Shown: one piece after another, positions 1-12,330 of the stretch
Numbering within the stretch: the stretch's first letter is position 1
Layout of the letters: each line of letters starts with the position of its first letter
Source: Dermanyssus gallinae
Taxonomy: Eukaryota > Arthropoda > Arachnida > Mesostigmata > Dermanyssidae
Direction: 5' to 3'
Assembly (NCBI GenBank): GCA_003439945.1
Contig: QVRM01001450.1
Coordinates: 668,501 to 732,500, forward strand
Length of the DNA: 64,000 nt
The notes under the pieces: generated by a model
The model's database searches: none
What the model was told of the DNA's origin: nothing
What the model saw: the letters and a program-made list of their open reading frames with translations, nothing else
Made by a program: the position numbers and the translations under genes

Positions 1-504
1 GTTGTTTGCTGTCAGACAACGCTTGCGAGCGATGCCCCGCATGGGCACAATTTAGACCGAATTGCGACGGCATTCATCGCCACGCCTTCGATGTGGCCTG
101 CTCGACTATAAATAAGGTCGGACCAAGCCAGTAGCGGTGTCCCGCCGGGGACGCGTAGAACCACCGACCGGTGACTCGCGAAATAAGCGGCAGCAAAATG
201 CAGCGCTCTGCTCCCGAGCTCCCGGCTGAGTCGTGCTGAATCGGGCGTCTATTAGGCCGTCGAATGATTTCAGCATGTTGTTCCCAATGATATGAACGTA
301 ATATGTAAAACAATAAATAAATTACTTATCGTATAGAAGATGATGGGCCCGATTCGTGGGTCAGGATTCGGCAACGGACATAAATGTAAAAAAGGCTGTG
401 TGGCGCATCTGACAGCTAGGGCTCAAGGGGCAGGGCCCACTTTTTTCAACATACCATACACCGTCTACGATGGATACTGATTGGGCTATACAGATGTGTG
501 TGGT

Positions 505-553
<49 letters not shown>

Positions 554-1560
554 TATGTTACATGTTGTCGATAGAATTAGATAGCAAGCATTGCAGATAA
601 AGCATTGCGTACCAGATTATCACTTTCTGACAAGAAGAGAAAAGTTTGACTTGGTCTACTTCTTGGTTTCTCAGCCCGTTTATTTAGCCTGGTCCACTTC
701 TTGGTTTCTCAGCTTATCGTGACCGTCTATTCAGTCCTGTTCTGGTTATGCAAGTTGGTCTTGGCTATAAGAACTTATTACGACACATGTTCTATCCTAT
801 ATCTGCTGTTGACACGGGTCCGAATCTCAATCCTTGAGCGAAGGCCGTCTCTTGCGAGCGCACATCCCCATTGCGTAAGAAATCAAAGTACCGGACGACC
901 CAACACGAGCCCCCAGAAAATTGCCACCGTCGCGAAAACTGTACATTCTAGCTCTAGTGGAGCGTTCTCATGAGGTTCTCCCGATCCTTAAGGCCCTGGA
1001 CGTGGAGCATTACGCTGGCCTCCTTGTAGAGATCCTCCAATCCTCGGTTCGCCGGCCCAGCACAAGGAAGCACCGTGGTTCAATCCAATTGTCATACTGC
1101 CCGCGTGAGCCAGGACATATACCCAGCAAAAGCAAAACACCTTGAGCAACAAGAGGCTGTACTCTTTTTAGACGCGGAGCGAGCGCCATACAAACGGCTT
1201 ACTCGCGGTGGACAGACATCATGTCCAATTGGCTCCGTGGCACTCGTGGCGTATGTCACTGAATTTCGCATCAAGTGACACAGTCGCACGCGTAGTACTT
1301 CTATTTGCTGCTGTCTGGGACGATGAGACTACAAGACAGCGCAACGAGCTCGTCAAGGATTTCACCATAAGAGAAGACCTGCAAGCTGTGTAGGGGCTGT
1401 GCCTGTTCAGGGGGGGGGGGTCTAATAAGCCCGAGGACAGGAACATCTCAAAGGATCGCTTCTGTTAGCGCCATCTTGGACAGCCTTATTCAGCGAATGG
1501 CTTAACATGGGACGTCGCCCCCTCAGTGACGAAATGGTACACTACTAGCGATCCCGAACG
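1..1560. other. No recognised gene; AT-rich flank
   Basis: No reading frame here looks like a known protein. The stretch holds a TA microsatellite at 508-549 and two near-identical 25-base blocks (around 650-675 and 690-713) that share the words TTCTTGGTTTCTCAGC. The sequence from about 920 onward may be the decayed 5' part of the reverse-transcriptase relic that follows, but I could not align it. Confidence 0.4.
508..549. repeat. (TA)n microsatellite
   Basis: Uninterrupted TA dinucleotide run of about 42 bases, read directly. Confidence 0.95.
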
Positions 1561-1599
1561 CCAAAGGCGACTTAACTCAGCAGTCGGCCTGGCGGGGCA

Positions 1600-2730
1600 T
1601 TACTAAGAAAAGCGTATGCTACGTGCTGCTGTCTTCCCTGAAAACGAAGAGAGTAACCGACTTCCTGGAGGGCACGAACGCCATCCCTAACGAACAACAT
1701 GGATTCCGAATGGGCTGCTCGACGGCAACAGCTGTTTCTAGACAATGGCAATCCTTGTACGCGGTTTTCGTCGACTTCAAGGCCGCTTTTGACACCGCTT
1801 CTTGTGATCGTGTGCTCGATATGCTGGCAGAGGTAGGCGGTTCTTCGAAAATCCTCAGCCTCGTGAGAGCAATCTTGCGGAAAAACCGTGTGACCGTCTA
1901 TGATGGTGTTTTGGAATTGCCAGCGTTTCGCAAACAACGAAGCTCGCTCAGGAGGACAACCTGTGTCCGCAAAAGACCTTCCGAAACAAATACGAGGATT
2001 CAGATGTGTTGCAAGTCATCATGGTGCTACTGTACGCAGACGATTTGACTATTTATGGGAAGAACCGTTTTCAAGTTTAGCAGGCGCTAGCGAGGCTCGA
2101 CGCAGCCGTCACGGGGCTTCGGCTAGTAACCTTGCTAAAACGGAAGCCCTTAAGTTCCGAAGAGGGGGCAGAATTGCGCGGGACGATACTCTTCACATTA
2201 GAAGCTACCCCCTCGCCTATGTGAACAACTTCTCCTACTTGGAACTAACAGTGACTTACAACGGGGCAGGGTTCAGAAAGGTACAGAAAGGCTTTAACAG
2301 CGGCGAGGTCTATCAAAAGCCCACAATACCTATCCCTCGCGACAGCCATCCGACTCTTCGAGTTGAAAATTTCTCTTGACGCCACTTACGGAATTGACAT
2401 AATATGGGCGCACCTGATTTTGAGAAACCTGGAACCGCTAAATCAAGTAAGAGCAGCCTTTCTCAAACGGGCCCTGGGACTCCCCATATCAACGCGCAAC
2501 CGACACTTTATCTTACTCGCGGATTGTCCGCTTCTCGCGGAAGATTTAAGGCGTCGTTTTAATCTCTCCCGCACCGCGGCCTTCGGCGAATGCATTGGAA
2601 GCGCATCCTCACGTAGTTCAATATAGACAACGTTAAGCTTCCTACCGGTGTTAGTAGACTTGCAAGTTTTTTTTACTAACAACCCCTTACTCTGTGTCAA
2701 TGAAAAGTTTTGGGAAGGCGTGCACATGCG
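1600..2730 (+). pseudogene. Decayed non-LTR retrotransposon RT (jockey superfamily type)
   Basis: This is the remnant of a LINE reverse transcriptase, which copies element RNA into DNA at the insertion site. Translation in shifting frames gives RT motif A (FVDFKAAFDT, near 1765-1795), then motif C with the YADD box at about 2030-2041 (LLYADDLTIYG). A downstream conserved stretch at about 2363-2620 reads ATYGIDIIWAHL and FLKRALGLP, typical of the region just after the RT domain in this group. At least three frame changes separate the pieces, so no protein can be made. The 5' end is lost or unrecognisable, and no tail is obvious. The same FLKRALGLP-like block recurs at 22.9 kb (+) and 14.3 kb (-), so this is one family with several local copies. 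Clade assignment within the jockey superfamily is uncertain. Confidence 0.8.
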
Positions 2731-2734
2731 TAAC

Positions 2735-4020
2735 TCGCAGCTAAATGTGAGGAGTGTGGAATCTACAAAACCTCAATGCCCCGCTTTCTTCCCATTTCTA
2801 TCCGTATATTAGAGACAACTCTGTCAAATCAGCATTTGACAGCCTTGTAGAGCTTTCCATTTCATGTTTAGCTTTCCATTAGTTTCCCTGTTGCGTTCTC
2901 CATTACAGATCTAACAACTCAAATAAAAACAAATTGTATCTGTACTTTCATGATTTTAGGGCTCACAGAGGAACACCTAATCATCTAAAAATAGCGTTTT
3001 CCATATATGTGTGCTTTATATGAGTTACTAGGTGCAAGGTAGCTTCTGATACCGTAAAACGTCAAATCAACGCACTAAGTGTAAATATTAACAAACACAC
3101 GTGAACAACAATTCTACATGCTTTAATGACATTAGGCATCAGAGCCGCAGACTGTCCTCTCTTCGATTATCACAGCCAATTGAGAAATCGTAATGCATTA
3201 GAAATGTGTCGTTTAGTCAGTACTAAAGCATTTGAGTAACTGAGTTCACCGTAATAAATGCGTTCGTGCTTATCCTAGAAGTATATTTTAGCGTTTGGTC
3301 TCCGTTTTGTCATGCACGTGCCAGTACTTGCATAGTGCCACAGTGTTAGGCGCTCAGAAACCGAACGAACACCCCAGGAGTTCTCGACAACGACAGCAGC
3401 TGACGGTTCTAGGGAAGAGAGTCGAGTCCTTGGAGCAAACCGGTTCCCTTCCCGTACGTGACATTGGATTATTGAAAAGTGTTTGCTGTCTGCCACTCAA
3501 AAAATTTGACGGAGAATTTTCCAATATGCAAATTAAGATTTAAAAGACGGCCGGTGTTATTGTAAGGGACACTAGAATATGAGAAGCAAAGAAAAGAATT
3601 GTGGGGAAAGGTGAACCCTTTGAAGAATCGGAAAGATAAGGCGGTAAAGCGTCTGTCGAGTTAAGCTACTCCACCCTCCTAGCGCAGCAGAGTAGTAATC
3701 TAGTCAAAATAGTATACGACCAGCATATCGAAACAGCCATTGTTGTAGGTCATTACGCTTCTATCGTTCTGCCGGCGGGAGTTTTTATCACGTGACCCCC
3801 TTGTTCCACTCTTTTGTTGAACGGCAGCGAATTACTCTCCCTTCAACATGCATTCATAGTGTACCGTAGAAGCAAGTTAAATGCACTATTCGATCGAAAT
3901 CTATGCAGGGAATAATATCGCTTGCATTCAGCCGAGTATGCTTAGAACACGCATTTCAGAATTACGACGATCGTGCGATGATGTGGCAGCCTAAGGTTTA
4001 TTTGGCTATATGCATTTATT
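2735..4020. other. No gene recognised
   Basis: Only short shadow frames are present. An 82-codon plus-strand frame at 3295-3543 has no recognisable motif and lies opposite a comparable minus-strand frame, as expected by chance. Base composition is ordinary for the window. Confidence 0.4.
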
Positions 4021-4022
4021 CA

Positions 4023-4023
<1 letters not shown>

Positions 4024-4115
<92 letters not shown>

Positions 4116-4120
4116 CATAT
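4024..4120. repeat. (TA)n microsatellite
   Basis: About 97 bases of TA repeat with three single C interruptions (TACATA). The apparent Tyr-Ile-rich frames over it are artefacts of the repeat. Confidence 0.95.
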
Positions 4121-4676
4121 TTATAAAAAAACATGTATGCGAGGATACCAATACACAACCGCCTCTGTGTAAATGTAATACCTTTCTTGGTTTTTGAATA
4201 AAGAACAAAAGTTGACCTAAAGTAGAAGACAGGTAACCAATTCAGCTTCTCCGACTTATCAAAGAAAGCCACAAGACAGCTCTATCAAATTTAATTTTAT
4301 AAAAGCTGCTCCTGTGTGGTGCTGAATTATGCACACCGTTATCAAGTATTGAGAGGTACATGTACTCGTATTAAAGGTAGGTGAGTGAGTTTGTGCAAAA
4401 ACCGTTATGCGCGGTTAATGATAAACATTTACAGCAGTAAATATCTGAAATAAAAATCTTTGCTTCCTTGAGATGTAAGCAAGTTCATCCCATTCCTTTG
4501 TGCTGCCGTTTCAATCAGTCATGAGCTGCATATAAACCCTAAAGTAGCTTCACGCCTTTGATAACGTAATATTTGATCTCGTTACTGTGTGATGCCAAAA
4601 TGGCATAGATAAAGAAGTTTAAATACGTTATACCAGCTAATAAACAGGGCCCATAAAATTTTGGCAAATTACAACT

Positions 4677-4707
<31 letters not shown>

Positions 4708-7700
4708 ACAGAGACCGTAAGTAAAGTGCGATTGTACGCTTCTAAAGCGTTTGTTGTGTAACTGTATTGACGTAGGTGGCACATGAAAGTGCACTGCAGC
4801 CTACACAGCTAACAGAATGACACCCTTTAAGCGGCATTAGGTTCACATAGTACCGCTCTCACGACATTCCATCAGTGACATAATATGCTCAGTGTTGTGG
4901 GTACATTTAGATGCACAGCAGTAAGAAGGGTTTATAGGTGGTGGGTAGGCAAGTTTGCAATTGACAAAAAAAAATGGTTTTACTTTGGCAATGGCGAGAG
5001 ATCTTAAAATGGCTAAATCACGGGCTTCTAGTGTGCCTAATGGCCAAACAGCTAGATTCAGAAAGGAGAAAAAACGCTATATCACGAATAGTTAATTCTT
5101 TTACTCCATTAGGGGTTTAGCTTTGCAGTCAACAATTACTCTCAGTTCGGGAAGACGCGAACTACGATGCCTCTCCTGTTATCATGTACTTATTATCAAT
5201 AATGGTTTCAAACAAACAAATATTCAAAACTCTAGCCGACTCTCACTACCTAGCTCTACAAGCATTTTGGCCGTACGAGACTACTGTAATACACTAACAG
5301 TTGAAATAATACAAATAACTTAATTTCGCAAGTATAACACGTGATTTCTTTCAACACATTTAGTACCCGCATCTGATTAACTCAATAGGCTTTGTCTTGC
5401 GAATTTTGCTAGTTGTTTTCTAAAGACGAAAATAGTTCCGATTAGCGATTAGTACGTGTACATATCGATGGAAACACAAGTATTGAGTTTGGTAATTAAA
5501 ACCAAATTTAAACTGACGCTTTTCATTAGCCATGGCTTTGACTATGATTCGGCATATACAGAACGGAAGCAATGCTTCTTAGCTTTGTATACACTATACA
5601 AATGTGCATAAATCGGACGTTTCCACTATTTTCTACAAATTCGCAACAAAGTAGAGCGAGCATGATACCAAAACTACCAAAGCGTTGGCTTGAATTCAAC
5701 TACTGACTTTCTGCCATCATGGTAATACAGCCCGTCTGTACTACGCCCTTGATGAAGCCAGATGTTTAAGGCTTAGGAACTGAGTATTGCGCAGTCTCAA
5801 TTCGAAGCAGTTGACGGTGGACATTAGTAAAACCGTTGTATGAGAGCATTAACAAGAAGTTACGAGGTTGTGGCTGCAGATTGCATCTATGTCACTGGGC
5901 GGGAACTGTGTTGTTGCGCTTATGCTCTACCTATCTGTGTAAGTGAAAGCAGTGGACCTCAACCCCATTGGCATCTGTAGACCTCTTATACGAGTAGTGG
6001 TCCTACCATGTGCCGTGTGGGCCATTACAGCTCCTTAGGGGAGAACGTGGAAAAAGGAAGTAATTATTCGACGAGGAACAACTACTTGGGCGATGTTGCC
6101 CAAGTAGAGACTAAACTAAACAATACCACGTTCATCGTACACACAGAGAACAGTTTCCTAGGGGGCCAATTCCTCGAACGGGAAGAAGGGGTCAAAGCCT
6201 AGACGATGTGTATTATCATTATTAGACATACATCCCAAACGAGACCCTTTGGGACTCGGGCTCTGTTTCGGCGGAGACCCATCTTAGAGGAGAGAGAGAG
6301 AAGAGTTAAAGAAGGACTGTAAACGCAAGCAGTATTCGCTTACAGCGCTAACTAACAAGCGTAGGATTTACCACAGTGTGTCTAGCTATTGTTTCCATAT
6401 AATGTCTGCTTATATTTATATATATATATTTATATACATGCAGGGTGTCCGGATAATTTCGTCTAAAGCTCTGCGATATTGTCAAGCTCGGTGGGAAGAC
6501 GTTTCGTCAATGAAAAGGGGAAGCGCAAATGTTTTAACATTGTTTTCAACTTTTGATGTTTTCCGTTACCCAGTTCGCACTAGACTCCGATAGAGTCTTA
6601 CAAATATTATATATAGATGTCTAAAACATGTAATGTCTATCCTGCTGTATTTCTTGCTTTTGTTTATCTTGGACTCCTCGTTCTAAGGATCTAAGTTGCG
6701 TGCCCGCATATACATGCATATGTATGAGTCACTTCGCATAATTCACTCTTGTTCGTCTCTTAACTCTTCTTGGTGTTTGCTAAGTCGTATAGCACGAAAG
6801 ACTCGACTTAGCGTACCACCGACCACACGTTCGAGGGTTACTCTGATAATCAACGAGAACTGTTCCATCTGGACACTGCGCCTGGTAACAGTAGCCCTAA
6901 TTACTTACAATATGCACAATTTATTTACGTATTAGTGGATGAAGTCTAAGACATTTCTGACCAACAACAACAGATCAAGAAGTTACGGCCTATGACAGAT
7001 AGGCATTGTCTATATTTCGGATTATAAGTACGAGTCACTATTGTTCTTCAATTTGAACTAAACCGATTTGATTTTAAGTACGCGTGCATCTAGAAAGTAA
7101 GCAAGCTGTCTCTCTTTTTAAGTGAACTGTTAACAAACCCAAACGTTTCTAAAGCACAAATTACAGAGATCCTCCTAATTTCAGACAAAAATGCACTCTG
7201 CCGCTATAACTAAAATATATGCTTGGGCTACAGAAGCAGTGGCCTTGACGCTATCTGTCGGGCCAGTTCATCTGTTTGTTATTGGACCGACAACCGGTCG
7301 GATTTCCTAAATCGGTGCTCCCTGCGTGACAAACTCTTTGTCGGACGTAGGTTTCAGCGAAAGGCGCTGTTCCTTAAGAGCAGGGTATAAGTAAGGCAGC
7401 CTTATACCGTATATATATATATACTTATACCTATATATACGGGCAGCCCTATACCGTGCCTTACGACCGCTTAGGTGCAGAATCGGGGCCCTGTCCCAAG
7501 AGCTCAACAGTCTATAGCTTGCGTCGAACGAGCAAGTATAATGTAGAAGGCCACTTATTGCAGGGCTCCGGTCTCTGCGGCACTTATCAAGCGTGACCGA
7601 AGCGGCACGGTATCGCTAGCGTTGCTAAGATTTATATCCGCAAGACTGAACACAGCGTGTTGTTGTTTATTTCTACAGCCCAACATTTCTTGTGACCGAA

Positions 7701-8960
7701 TTGTTACTAGACTATAAAAGATCATATATGTAATTTGCCATAGTAATTATTTTCTGACATTTTTCTAACAACTTCTGAGTATAATGTTTACCCAAATAGG
7801 GCTGAATATATTAAGCATCTACAAGCGAGTATAATATAGCTGACAGTGTATGGGATTTTTTGCAGGCACGATGGGTCGTTACCTTATATTTGGTGCAACA
7901 TAATATGCATTCTTAGAAACAATACCAAGAAAAGTGTTGTTTTTCTTCGTGACTCAAACCAATAAACTCAGAGAAAGCTATTAGTCATTCAAATCCGGGA
8001 CACCTTTAGCCGGCATATACGTGAACAGAGTGCGCCTACCTTGTTTTATAACGGGCAAAATAAAAGTACGTATAGCCAAAGGAAACCAAATTGATTATCT
8101 ACTTTACGATATACATGCCTTTTGAACTCAACACTTGTTCGCTTTATTGTACAGTCTTTAGATGGTTTCGTAGAAGTCGCCTTTTGAAATCGCTTTCACC
8201 ACGCGTTTCTCAACCGAAATTTTAAATAATTTAATTTATTTTTTAAGTATTATCTATTAGATTTATAAAATCATGTATATAGTCGTTATTGAATATAACT
8301 ATAATGCACGTTTACATTATTAGATCAAAGTCTAACCAGCTGGAATAGTTAGGCAAACATTGCCACTTACAAGGTTAGGCGGTGTGACAATCAACTGATT
8401 TTATGATAACTCAGATGCACCACAATATAATATCAACAGCGTGAAGTATTGTGTGAAAATGATTTTATTCGTTATAGGAAAATTGCTGTGGCTTCTCGAC
8501 GGCATGTTTGGGTGCCGCATAGACTCACCGAACATCACACGATATTTGCGCCTGAACACCTGCGCTATTGTTTTCTCTAACATAGAATAATACGAAATGT
8601 CCTTTTATGAAAGGCTACATTGATGGTTAAAAAGGCCATTATATGCATCTGGTGTAACTGGAGAGACGAATTGTACTTTGAAGTTCTGTAAAAAAAGATT
8701 TTTTTTAGTAATGAGAAATACGGCAGGCTGTCTCAAGGAAACCTTATAATAGGCTTTTGTCGAAAAACGCGCGAACAGTGTAATTGTAGACACGCTGAAT
8801 GGCATTGACACCATGTCGAAGCCCACTCGCTTACATATGTGGCAACCTGCCGCAGGCAGCTGGAATCTCCATATATGAACCCACCGTCTATTATTATTAT
8901 TATGGACCGACATAGCCCGCCGGCAAATTTATTTGTCCATGTTGTCTGCTATCACAATGT
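4121..8960. other. Long AT-rich stretch without a recognised gene
   Basis: I see no convincing coding sequence. Contents: TA runs at 4680-4707, 6411-6438 and 7410-7424; a locally duplicated word pair around the last run (GGCAGCCTTATACCGTA and GGCAGCCCTATACCGTG at about 7395-7411 and 7442-7458); a motif at 6441 resembling a Tc1/mariner terminus; and ATT repeats at 8890-8902. The frames of 60-100 codons (for example 8605-8913 minus) have no domain I recognise. Confidence 0.4.
4681..4707. repeat. (TA)n microsatellite
   Basis: Pure TA dinucleotide run, read directly. Confidence 0.95.
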
Positions 8961-8961
8961 G

Positions 8962-8999
8962 TATTATTATTATTATTATTATTATTAATATTATTATTT
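8962..8999. repeat. (ATT)n microsatellite
   Basis: ATT trinucleotide run with one AATATT interruption. ATT/AAT runs elsewhere in this window sit at LINE 3' ends, but no LINE sequence is recognised on either side here. Confidence 0.9.
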
Positions 9000-9388
9000 A
9001 GGTGGCGCCAACAGCAATTTTAACAACTCATTGCGCTAACAATGAAAACGCCGTTTTGCCCGTGGAACGAGAAGTTGACACCCACAGTGAAGCTTGCAAC
9101 TGCTCTGCTTCACAGGAGCAGCAGCAATAGCTAACGAGTTTCAAATCCCGTAGTTTTCAGTGGGTTTTGTTACTCCCCACGCCGTCAGCTAGCAGCCAGT
9201 GAATGAAAAGCAGTCATCGAGTACTTCCTCTTCTCCCTTTTCCCTTCTCCGGTAAACAGAAATGCGAAAGGTCGGATTAAATACGTTTGCTAAAATTTAG
9301 ATCCTGTGATGTTTCGTTTGTGGGCTTTCACGTTTAATAATCATTGGGCTTTCACTTTAATAATTACCGAATGAATAATTTACTGAGC

Positions 9389-9465
9389 AAGATGGCTTAG
9401 TGGCAGAGTGTTTCTCTTGCCTTCGGGATGCCTGAGTTCGAGACTCGGACCGCTCACTTTTAGGC
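9389..9465 (+). ncRNA. tRNA-like sequence (SINE head or tRNA pseudogene)
   Basis: The sequence carries both internal RNA polymerase III promoter boxes in tRNA spacing. An A-box (TGGCTTAGTGG) begins near 9397 and a B-box-like element (GAGTTCGAGACTC) near 9434. A T-arm folds well (CTGAG, loop TTCGAGA, CTCGG, with one G-T pair). The D-arm (GCTT/GAGT) is weak. The anticodon arm has about four pairs and an eight-base loop containing GCC. Only four acceptor pairs form (GAGC with GCTC). These defects argue against a functional tRNA. A tRNA-derived SINE head is the better guess, though no second copy or poly-A-like tail was found. The plus-strand sequence downstream to about 9580 could be the SINE body. 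Confidence 0.5.
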
Positions 9466-9469
9466 TGGT

Positions 9470-10850
9470 TTTCACGGTTCCCAATGTAGACAAAGTAGAC
9501 TAAAAAATCGGCCATGACATGAAAAACCTGTACGCGGGTATTAGCCTCTACGGAACAAGTAGAAATTACTTTTAAATTTTGCCATTACACTCATAGATAC
9601 AAAAACTGTGCGATAAATTCGCGATCGTTATATATCAACTCATTATAGGAGCACCGTCAGATTCCCGTACAGTCCCACGTTAATAGAGAAGTACGTGAGC
9701 CACTAGTATACGATCTGTACCTGGTAGTGTTCGATGTGCCAATAACAATTTGTGGTCAGAAGAAAGGTGACCATTTGCATGCCGTAAATGTTCCGTTTTA
9801 TGTAGCATCGGCCAATCCGTCATTTCAAAATAATGTTAACAATATTTTAGACAAAAATCGTAGATGTTATTTGTAATCCAAGTATAGATGCGTGATCGTA
9901 GCGTCTACATAAGCATAACTCCAGCGCATGTTGTGCTGGAACCACCTGCCAGCACTACTGGTAAAAGATAGCTTAGAAATGTGTGGGACGTTACTTTATT
10001 AACCCTTTCGGAAAGATCATGAGGAGGACCTATAGGGTAGGTCTTTATGATGTACTTTTGCCTAAACAAAGCCTCATTTGTGATAATGACAAGTGTTGGA
10101 AACAGGCTGGGCTTTTTGCTCCTGCATTCGTACAGGCTTTAATGAGTTCAAGCTTTGCGGATTACTAATTAACAGGGTTAGGCTATAGTGATTATTACTA
10201 TAAGACAGCAACGCATACTGCAGGTGCTTCAACATGTGGGCTGTAACTATTTTGTTTTAGAAAGCAACAAAATTAGTCACATACAAAGCGTCTGACAAGT
10301 TTTATTTGGCTACTATTTGGCAACGCCAACGAAAACCTAGAACCTGACGACGCTCGTTGGTTGCCGATAATTCACAAAGACATACTTTACGCCTGTATCG
10401 AGACGCGGAAATTAGTTTGATGGTTCCTATATCTGAATCGAGTTACAGAACGCCTACCAGGCTGGCATGGAACGACGCACTGACAATCACTGTCCCCTCT
10501 AAGCAGCTGGCACAAAACGTATCTATCGGACGCTCACAATTTAAAAGCCGCTTACTTTGCGGCCGAGCTCTGTCTATACTCAACGCTAAGTGAACATTAG
10601 ACGTTTTTTTCGAAGGTTTCAATGCACATGCGTCAATAGCAGCCTCTGCCATTTCGTAAGCCGTCCTGAAGCGGTTTTGGTAAATATATCTATGAATTTG
10701 ACAAACCAGGCCGAGAAGGCATTCTCTCAGATATTCGTGTCATGACATTAAACTATTTCTAAAAATATTATGTCTTTTGGGGAAATGAGGATTTTCATAA
10801 AATATATCTATACAAAATATCTTGTACGTCTATAAAAACGTGCGCGACTT
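9470..10850. other. No gene recognised
   Basis: Reading frames at 9983-10168 (+), 10357-10593 (+) and 10443-10652 (-) have no motif I recognise; the last two overlap on opposite strands. No strong repeats were seen. Confidence 0.35.
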
Positions 10851-11215
10851 AATTTAAATTTTTGTTATTGTTATACAGTTATGAGTTCCTGCGGGTGCTA
10901 CCTTTCGTCTTAGCCCATGGCGCCGATTATAGAAGCAGCATTGCCTATACACACTGCGAGAGACAAGCTGTTTCAAATATTCCCCCTCGCGTTGGTTTCC
11001 CACCGTTGCTTCCATTCTTCTGGCCAGCTCCCGAATGAATCGTGCAGCTCCACTGCTGATGGTTTCTAGTGTTTCCATAGCGACAGGTATAAAATTAAGA
11101 CTGTTTCCGAGATCTGCGTACTTGCGTCTGTCCTGTTCGGCGTCCTCTGCAACCCATCCTGTGCTAACAGAGCTATGACTAAGATACGAAGGAGCTACAG
11201 TGCAAGACACTGTAG
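10850..11215 (-). pseudogene. R2-like LINE, endonuclease C-terminus fragment
   Basis: The minus-strand frame from 11210 starts SCTVAPSYLSHSSV and continues with an ELARR...GNQREGEYLKQL block. These match, in order, the residues after the catalytic core of the restriction-like endonuclease in the intact copy at 31.65-32.72 kb (SCTVAPSYIRHSSL; ELGQR...GNRREGEFLRQL). A frameshift near 10945 leads to the alternative reading GNAASIIGAMG followed by stop, matching GNAGCIVGSME at the end of that copy. The fragment is therefore the last ~110 codons of the protein plus some 3' untranslated sequence, 5'-truncated as is usual for target-primed reverse transcription. The catalytic RPD motif is missing, so it is non-functional. 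Confidence 0.8.
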
Positions 11216-11461
11216 CATCTCAGGCTAAACACTTGCTGTGTAACCATAGCGGTATAGTCACGCTATCAGGTCTCTTGTCGCTGTCCACTATAAGACTCCC
11301 TGGGTTCCAGTTTACTTAGACAACTCTTTTTAAGTACGTATCTTTATGTCCATCATACAACACGCACATTGTAAGGCTTTACAGTGAAACACAAAAACGA
11401 GTTATTATACAAGTGCTATCGCATAATTTTTATTAATACTTTTTACATAAAATAATTTTAA

Positions 11462-11548
11462 GGTGTGAACGTGAGCTAGATTTCCTTGAACGTAGGTTCA
11501 AGCCATGGCGCCCACAATGTAGGCTGCATTCTCCCGTAGATAGCCAAA
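11462..11548 (-). pseudogene. R2-like LINE, extreme 3' end fragment
   Basis: On the minus strand, 11545 down to 11500 reads RENAAYIVGAMA then stop, the same C-terminal ending as the copies at 10.9 kb and 32.7 kb. It is followed by untranslated sequence that contains CACGTTCACACCT, also found just 3' of the stop in the 32.7-kb copy. This is a very short 5'-truncated insertion whose upstream side abuts the ATT microsatellite. Confidence 0.7.
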
Positions 11549-11550
11549 TG

Positions 11551-11551
<1 letters not shown>

Positions 11552-11643
<92 letters not shown>

Positions 11644-11665
11644 CATTATTATTATTATTATTATA
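11552..11665. repeat. (ATT)n microsatellite
   Basis: About 38 ATT units with one ATC interruption near 11643. It lies exactly between an R2-like 3' fragment and the 3' side of a minus-strand RT fragment, so it may be a retrotransposon tail that has expanded. Confidence 0.95.
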
Positions 11666-12020
11666 TTAAACGCTTGAGAGCACAGTTGACGGATGAGCTT
11701 TGCGTACTCCTCATGCAAGTGCGTACAGACCAGGTGACGATAGCAATGAACTTTGTATCTTGTATAGATTTGACGACTTTCACATGCAACGCCAGACCAA
11801 AGATGAGCAGCACTGAAAATATAGAGGTCTCCAACCTCCCGTCGTTCAACTTGTTCAACTTTATGTTCCCATTTTGAGACAAAGCTTTTGAATGGTTCTT
11901 ACTATACGCGATGGCGATTGAGTGATCCCAACGACCGGTGCACAGCCTGACATTAGGTACACGAAGCGGCTCCTTACGCGCAATGACAAGCAAACAACAT
12001 GCTTCAGGTATATTATTCCG
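11666..12020 (-). pseudogene. LINE RT-downstream fragment (copy of 14.1 kb)
   Basis: Read on the minus strand, frames give RSRFVYLMSGCAPVV and further pieces shared with the copy at 14113-14500. The two are direct DNA repeats over about 340 bases, beginning with AAACGCTTGAGAGCACAG in both. The block is related to FVYLLAGCGPAVE in the plus-strand copy at 22.9 kb, which places it after the RT domain of the same jockey-type family. Stops and frameshifts interrupt every frame. The end of this fragment at 11666 touches the ATT run, as expected for a simple-sequence 3' tail. Confidence 0.7.
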
Positions 12021-12029
12021 GAAAGGGAC

Positions 12030-12330
12030 AAGACTTGTCATTACAACATTTTGGAAAACGAGCACACCATTTGCCCGTTTCTCATTGAGACATCGGACGT
12101 GTGGGGACGAGATGCTATGGCCATAACGCTGACAATCGGCCAGATCATCGAGTAGTCGAACGGGGACAAAAGATCCGCCGCGTTTTGAGACAGCGCACTG
12201 CCTTAGAAATTCAGCGAGACAACGCGAGAATGACTCTTGACACGCTCCCGAAGAGGAACGGCCTGGAGGAACGTCCCGATCTGTACATTTACCGGCCGGA
12301 TTTGATCAAAAGCGATAAATAAGTAGTTTG
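12030..12330 (+). pseudogene. R2-like LINE endonuclease C-terminus (second subfamily)
   Basis: Plus-strand frames read HYNILENEH...SDVWGRDAMAIT and, after a frameshift, LRQRTALEIQRDNARMTL. These align with VWAKDALKLTKELGKK and LRQRASLELQKGNAKITL in the minus-strand copy at 61.6-61.8 kb. The segment therefore covers the last ~90 codons of the R2-like protein, downstream of the catalytic motif. It lies back to back with the minus-strand LINE fragment ending near 12020. It is broken and cannot encode a product. Confidence 0.65.

Noticed and set aside
4006..4272. Reading frames rich in Tyr and Ile over TA repeats (also at 11.5, 22.3, 48.0, 59.5 kb)
   Set aside because: They are translations of microsatellites; overlapping frames on both strands show the same pattern.
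9389..9465. Functional tRNA-Gly gene
   Set aside because: The acceptor stem forms only four pairs and the anticodon loop has eight bases; at best a pseudogene or SINE head.
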